This document shows, in pieces, positions 60,171 through 64,000 of a stretch of DNA of 64,000 bases. The translations under genes were made by a program, and so were the position numbers. Origin of the DNA: Gordonia crocea (lineage in GTDB: Bacteria; Actinomycetota; Actinomycetes; Mycobacteriales; Mycobacteriaceae); the NCBI RefSeq assembly GCF_009932435.1, contig NZ_BJOU01000001.1, positions 124,001 to 188,000 on the forward strand, written 5' to 3'. Below the pieces are notes generated by a model. It did not search any database, was not told the origin of the DNA, and worked only from the letters and a program-made list of their open reading frames with translations. Position 1 is the stretch's first letter. Each line of letters begins with the position of its first letter.

Positions 60171-63062
60171 ATGGCCGACAGCGCACCACTCCCCAACGGC
60201 GTCGAGTTCTCCGCGGCTGGCCGCACCCGACATCCCGGCACCGATCGGGCGATCGCGATTGCCCTGCTTCTCGGCCTGATCCTAATCGGCGCCTTCGCGC
60301 CGCTGGCCCACGACGATCAGATCATGACCTATGAGTTCACCGGCGACCCGAACGGCCGAGCCGACATCCTCGACCGGGCCGTGTGGGCGGACTTCGGGTT
60401 CATCGCGGGGTACACGCTGGCGCTGGGCGCAGTCGGACTGTACTTGCGTGCCCGGGCGTTCACCGGCGCGTTCCGCAAGGCCACCAGCGTGCTGCTCGGA
60501 ATGCTGGGCGTCGCGGCCCTCGCCGATGTCGCCGAGAACATCGGCCTGCTGTTCCACAACGGCCACGTCTCGGCACCGTTCGCGACGCTGAAGTTCGTCT
60601 TAATCGTCCCGGTGCTCTTCCTCGTCCCGACGGCGGCCTTCGTCGCGGTCCGGTCACGTCGCTCCGCCCGATGGTGGAACCGCCACCACGGACAACTCGG
60701 TGCGGCGACGTCAGTGTTCACCGCCCCGGTTCCCGACGAGGATCCCGACCAGTACCGGTGGCGCCGTGCGTACTGGGCCCCGACCGTCGCCGACCCGCGA
60801 ACCACCGACACGATGGCGGTCTGTTTGTCCGGCGGCGGAATCCGGGCCGGCAGTGTCGCACTCGGCGCACTGCAGGCCCTCTCCGGCAGCACCGACGCCA
60901 ACGACGCGCACCGTGGCGAGGACCGATTGGACGATGCCGACTACATCATCTCCGTGTCCGGCGGCGGGTTCCTCGCCGGCGCATTCCTGCAGGCCGCGCA
61001 CCGGGTGCCTGACGAGTCGGTGTGGCCGGACAACCTCGCGGAATCGCTCGGCGCCGCCAGCCCGGAGCAGGTGCGGACCGAGTCGCTGCCGGTCACCGAG
61101 GCGTTCAAGCAAGGGTCCGTCGAGTACGACCGGGTGCGCCGCCACGCGAGCTACATCGCCGACTCGCCGCGCGAGCTCGCCTACGCGTTGGCCGTCGTGG
61201 CGAAGAACATGTTGCTCACCCTGGCGTCGGTCTTCGTGCCGGCCGTCGTGCTCGGGCTGCTGCTCGGCGTGCTCTACGCGCAGATCCCACTCGCGGCGGT
61301 CGGGCTGGAACCGGAGTGGGGCGCGGTCACCCAAACGCTGAACACCACCCCGTCGCTGGTCGTCATCGGCGTCCTGGCGGGCATCGCGTTCCTCGCCCTC
61401 GTCGGCGCAAACGGGGCCGAGACCCGCGGGGCCGACGCGCGGATGGCCGGTGTCAAGCAGCTCCTGACAACCGTCGGACAGGTCGCCGCCGGCGGGGCGG
61501 CCGTCGTCGCGCTGGCCACCTTCGCCATTCCGTGGGCGATGCGCCTGGTGTGGACGTGGCAGGGCAATGCGGGCGGTTCGGTCCTCGCGCCGGCGTCGGG
61601 CGTCGTGGCGTTGAACTACATCGCGGTGTTGGCCGCGATGCTGTGGCGCAAGCGCGGCTCGGTCGGCGGGGTGATCTCTCGTCTGCGCGGCAAGGGGACC
61701 GCGCAGAAGCAGGCCCTGCCGCAGGGGGCGCTGCAGTTGGTGATCGTGCTGGTGACGCTGGCGGTGCTGGTCGCATCGTGGTTGTTGACGGTCTCCGGGG
61801 CGGCGGCCTGGGCGGTGCGCGCCGCGGCACCGGGGGCGGATCGACATTTCGCCGTTGCGGTGGCATTCGCCGCGGCCCTGATCGCGTTGATCGCCGTCGC
61901 CCGTTTCGACGTGACGTCGACGAGTCTGCACCCGTTCTACCGGCGCCGGCTCGCGCGTGCCTTCGCCATGCGCCGCGTCCGGTTGCCCGAGGGGCAACAG
62001 CGGGCCCAGGCCTATCCGGATTCGGAATCGACCGAGCTGTCATTGTTCACCGAGCCCCGGCGCACCGGGTTCTCCGGCGAGACGACCCCCAGGGGCAAGA
62101 CGCCCGTCTTTGTGTTCGCGGCGGCGGCGGCGGTGTCCGGGGAGGACAAGCCGGCCAGCGGGCAGACCTCCTCGTCGTACGTGTTCAGCGCCGACTACGT
62201 GGGCGGACCCGACCTCGGCTATGTCCGCACCGACGGGCTGGCGCGGCTACTCCCCCACCGCATCGAACGCGATATGACCGTGCAGGCCGCCGTCTCGATC
62301 AGCGGCGCGGCGTTTGCCTCGGCCATGGGGCGCGCCGCGCGCGGCTACCAGAGCCTGCTTGCCGTCTCGGGGGCGCGGCTCGGCAGTTGGCTGCCGAATC
62401 CGCGGTTCCTGGACCAGTCGCAGTTCGAGGGCGACAATCCGTCGTGGCCCCACGGATTCCCGTCGTATCGCGGCCTGGGTTACCTGTTCCGAGAGGTGTT
62501 CGGCTTGCATTCGAGCCACGGCCGATTGGTCCAGATCACCGACGGCGGGCACTACGAGAATCTCGGCCTCGTCGAGGCGTTGCGGCGGCGCTGCACGACG
62601 ATCGTCGCCGTGGATGCGAGCGGTGACAGCCCGCCGAGCCTTACCACCTTCGCCGAGGCGATGCGCCTGGCCGAGGCGGAGTTGGGGGTGCGGTTCACCA
62701 TCAACCCCGACGACGACCCGCGTTATTCGCCGACGGAATTGGCGCCGGGGACAGCGCCCGCGGTTGACGACGCGAGTATCACCGACGGCATGCAGACGCG
62801 GCTGGCGGCCTCACCCATCGTCCGCGTCGCCTTCACCTACCCGGATGCCGTCGGCGGTCGCACCGGCACGTTGATCCTGGCCAAAGCCGTGCTCACCGCC
62901 GACTTGCCCTCATGGCTGCTCACCTACGCCGACAACCACCCGGTGTTCCCGCACGACTCCACCTCCGACCAGTGGTTCGACGAGGGACAGTTCGCCGCCT
63001 ACACCGAACTGGGCCGCCACATCGGGGCCAAGGCGTCGGCGGCGCTGGAACAGGAGAACTAG
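60171..63062 (+). CDS. Large membrane-spanning patatin-like phospholipase
   Basis: 963 residues. N-terminal TM pair and further TMs to about residue 165, then the patatin core: VCLSGGGIRAGSVALGALQAL (about 217), SVSGGGFLAG (Ser in GxSxG-like context, about 261), and near residue 790 TDGGHYENLGLVEAL with the DGG catalytic Asp. Between these lies a second block of about eight TM segments (about 340-590). Such split patatins act as acylhydrolases; the membrane domain suggests a lipid substrate in the inner membrane. ATG 60171 gives a natural N-terminus, but the Shine-Dalgarno is weak. Confidence 0.8.
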   Translation: MADSAPLPNGVEFSAAGRTRHPGTDRAIAIALLLGLILIGAFAPLAHDDQIMTYEFTGDPNGRADILDRAVWADFGFIAGYTLALGAVGLYLRARAFTGAFRKATSVLLGMLGVAALADVAENIGLLFHNGHVSAPFATLKFVLIVPVLFLVPTAAFVAVRSRRSARWWNRHHGQLGAATSVFTAPVPDEDPDQYRWRRAYWAPTVADPRTTDTMAVCLSGGGIRAGSVALGALQALSGSTDANDAHRGEDRLDDADYIISVSGGGFLAGAFLQAAHRVPDESVWPDNLAESLGAASPEQVRTESLPVTEAFKQGSVEYDRVRRHASYIADSPRELAYALAVVAKNMLLTLASVFVPAVVLGLLLGVLYAQIPLAAVGLEPEWGAVTQTLNTTPSLVVIGVLAGIAFLALVGANGAETRGADARMAGVKQLLTTVGQVAAGGAAVVALATFAIPWAMRLVWTWQGNAGGSVLAPASGVVALNYIAVLAAMLWRKRGSVGGVISRLRGKGTAQKQALPQGALQLVIVLVTLAVLVASWLLTVSGAAAWAVRAAAPGADRHFAVAVAFAAALIALIAVARFDVTSTSLHPFYRRRLARAFAMRRVRLPEGQQRAQAYPDSESTELSLFTEPRRTGFSGETTPRGKTPVFVFAAAAAVSGEDKPASGQTSSSYVFSADYVGGPDLGYVRTDGLARLLPHRIERDMTVQAAVSISGAAFASAMGRAARGYQSLLAVSGARLGSWLPNPRFLDQSQFEGDNPSWPHGFPSYRGLGYLFREVFGLHSSHGRLVQITDGGHYENLGLVEALRRRCTTIVAVDASGDSPPSLTTFAEAMRLAEAELGVRFTINPDDDPRYSPTELAPGTAPAVDDASITDGMQTRLAASPIVRVAFTYPDAVGGRTGTLILAKAVLTADLPSWLLTYADNHPVFPHDSTSDQWFDEGQFAAYTELGRHIGAKASAALEQEN

Positions 63063-63084
63063 TCAACGTCGAGATCGTTCCACA

Positions 63085-63360
63085 TCAGCGGGCACGATCT
63101 TCCCGATCCTCGACCGCACGACGAGCACCGTCGACCTCGCGGAGCTTTACGAGCGCGTAGTCCAGTGCCGCTGACTCGTGGTCGAATTCCCGCACCGTAG
63201 AATCGATCACCTGAGCTCGTTCATCCACCAAATACACGCGCCACGTCTGCGCGCTGCTATCCACGACAACAGAATCCTCGCGCAGCTGACCCACTCCGTC
63301 GATAACCGGCGTATCAAGACCTTCCGCGGCAATCACTTCCGCAGTTTCTCGTCGATCCAT
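63085..63360 (-). CDS. Small hypothetical protein (second gene of coupled pair)
   Basis: 91 residues, acidic, alpha/beta (MDRRETAEVIAAEGLDTPV, WRVYLVDERAQVIDSTVREF, ALDYALVKLREV). The style resembles immunity-type proteins of polymorphic toxins, but no family is recognised. Its ATG overlaps the stop of a short upstream ORF (TGATG), so translation is coupled. Local composition is less GC-rich than the surroundings. Confidence 0.55.
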   Translation of the reverse strand: MDRRETAEVIAAEGLDTPVIDGVGQLREDSVVVDSSAQTWRVYLVDERAQVIDSTVREFDHESAALDYALVKLREVDGARRAVEDREDRAR

Positions 63361-63533
63361 CAGCTAATCCCGACTTCCCCAGGTGGCAACAGGAGGTCCT
63401 CCACGTATCGGAGGATGACCCATTGCTGTCGACTTCCCTCGACGGCGAAACACGTGCGGGACCCGAGCGTAGCCAGTGAGAATCGTAGCCACAACGCCGC
63501 CGCAGCTGGAGAAGCCGCAGTGGGCAACGTCAC
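63360..63533 (-). CDS. Small hypothetical ORF (first gene of coupled pair)
   Basis: About 57 residues from GTG 63533 (or 55 from TTG 63527, which has GAGGAG 5 nt upstream). The C-terminal part reads FSLATLGSRTCFAVEG, RQQWVILRYVEDLLLPPGEV, and looks protein-like. The stop TGA overlaps the ATG of the 91-residue gene (TGATG). It may be a complete small gene or the 3' remnant of a longer one; no family recognised. Confidence 0.4.
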   Translation of the reverse strand: MTLPTAASPAAAALWLRFSLATLGSRTCFAVEGSRQQWVILRYVEDLLLPPGEVGIS

Positions 63534-63580
63534 TCCTCGTCGGGATTTTATTTCGTATGCCTAAGTATTAGCCTTGTGGC

Positions 63581-64000
63581 ATGCCTGATGACGTCGACCT
63601 CGCCCGGGACCTGCGCCCGGCGATCACCCGTCTGTACCTCGCGCTGCGGCGCCGGGCCCCGATCGCCGAGCTGAGCGCCGCCCAATCCTCGGCGCTGTCA
63701 ACCCTGCTGCACCACGCGCCACTGCGGATGGGCGCCCTCGCCGAACGTGAAGGAATCCGCATGCCGACCGCGACCGCACTGGTCGACGGCCTGATCAAGC
63801 TGGACCTCGTCCAGCGCGACGCCGACCCCGACGACCGGCGCGCGGTCATCGTCGACCTCACCGCCCAGGGCCGCACCGTCATCGAAACCGCCCGCCGCCA
63901 CCGCGACGACGCCCTGGCTGCGGCGCTGGCCCAGCTGTCCCCGGACGAGCGCGACCAACTCGCCGCCGCGACCCCGGCCCTGGCCAACCTGTTTCGCCAC
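63581..64000 (+). CDS. MarR-family transcriptional regulator (3' end outside window)
   Basis: The reading frame is open to the window end (140 residues visible). Winged helix: LSAAQSSALSTLLHHAPLRMGALA, MPTATALVDGLIKLDLVQR, and the wing DPDDRRAVIVDLTAQG. Such proteins are dimeric repressors of stress or drug-response genes. The ATG at 63581 lies 47 bp from the coupled pair start on the other strand. Target unknown. Confidence 0.9.
   Translation, partial: MPDDVDLARDLRPAITRLYLALRRRAPIAELSAAQSSALSTLLHHAPLRMGALAEREGIRMPTATALVDGLIKLDLVQRDADPDDRRAVIVDLTAQGRTVIETARRHRDDALAAALAQLSPDERDQLAAATPALANLFRH

Overview
The window is GC-rich DNA from a mycolic-acid-bearing actinobacterium (order Mycobacteriales). 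A Gordonia-like genus is my best guess, but this is inference. Signs for the order are a secreted antigen 85-type mycolyltransferase, a PE-PPE-domain hydrolase, a DUF3068 envelope protein, divergent Ku and mycobacterial-type LigD, an EthA-like Baeyer-Villiger monooxygenase, two KstR-type operators, and a block with the gene order of M. tuberculosis Rv3689-Rv3695. Many genes start at GTG/ATG 6-8 nt after a TANNNT -10 box, as expected for leaderless transcripts. No tRNA, rRNA, CRISPR array or prophage was seen.

Layout. 1-9.4 kb: acyl-CoA/fatty-acid type catabolism (hot-dog dehydratases, thiolase, acyl-CoA dehydrogenase), a stand-alone TrpB2, two overlapping TetR genes, an MpaB-type oxygenase and a lactate-monooxygenase-like flavoprotein. 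9.5-13.2 kb: TetR-glycosyltransferase operon and a Baeyer-Villiger monooxygenase/GXWXG operon behind a perfect palindromic operator. 13.2-17.4 kb: Ku, LigD and a metallophosphoesterase (NHEJ). 17.5-20.8 kb: an AbiEi/DUF559-like protein, a DUF218 protein and a frameshifted IS481-family element next to pntB. 20.8-24 kb: proton-translocating transhydrogenase pntAB. 24-33.4 kb: PE-PPE hydrolase, KstD-like flavoprotein under a KstR box, hydrolases, CsoR, NadB and an ABC1/UbiB kinase. 33.4-43.1 kb: envelope proteins, mycolyltransferase, 3-hydroxyacyl-CoA dehydrogenase, a 5'-truncated acyl-CoA dehydrogenase, an HSL-type esterase and a second KstD-superfamily flavoprotein. 43.2-45.1 kb: a DyP peroxidase with an encapsulin-targeting tail followed by the encapsulin shell gene. 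45.2-50.1 kb: heterodimeric ABC exporter and a second AbiEi/DUF559-like protein. 50.2-58.8 kb: a FadE23-like gene, then RDD, SpoIIM and the five-gene DUF58/MoxR operon. 58.9-64 kb: SnoaL/ketosteroid-isomerase-like gene under a KstR box, an SDR, a large membrane patatin, a small coupled two-gene unit and a MarR gene cut by the window end.

The strongest unexplained signals are repeats tied to gene ends. (1) Arrays of a 21-bp unit centred on GGGCCC occur at four loci, 18 units in all, each starting 0-14 nt after a stop codon and always in the same orientation to that gene. (2) Three copies of a palindromic element running from CTGAGAA to TTCTCAG(CAGC) lie directly at stop codons. (3) A GC-rich repeat built on CCCGCTCCCCC brackets one AbiEi/DUF559 gene. 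(4) One 36-39 bp GC-rich repeat is found in frame inside two unrelated genes, an ABC exporter and an SDR.
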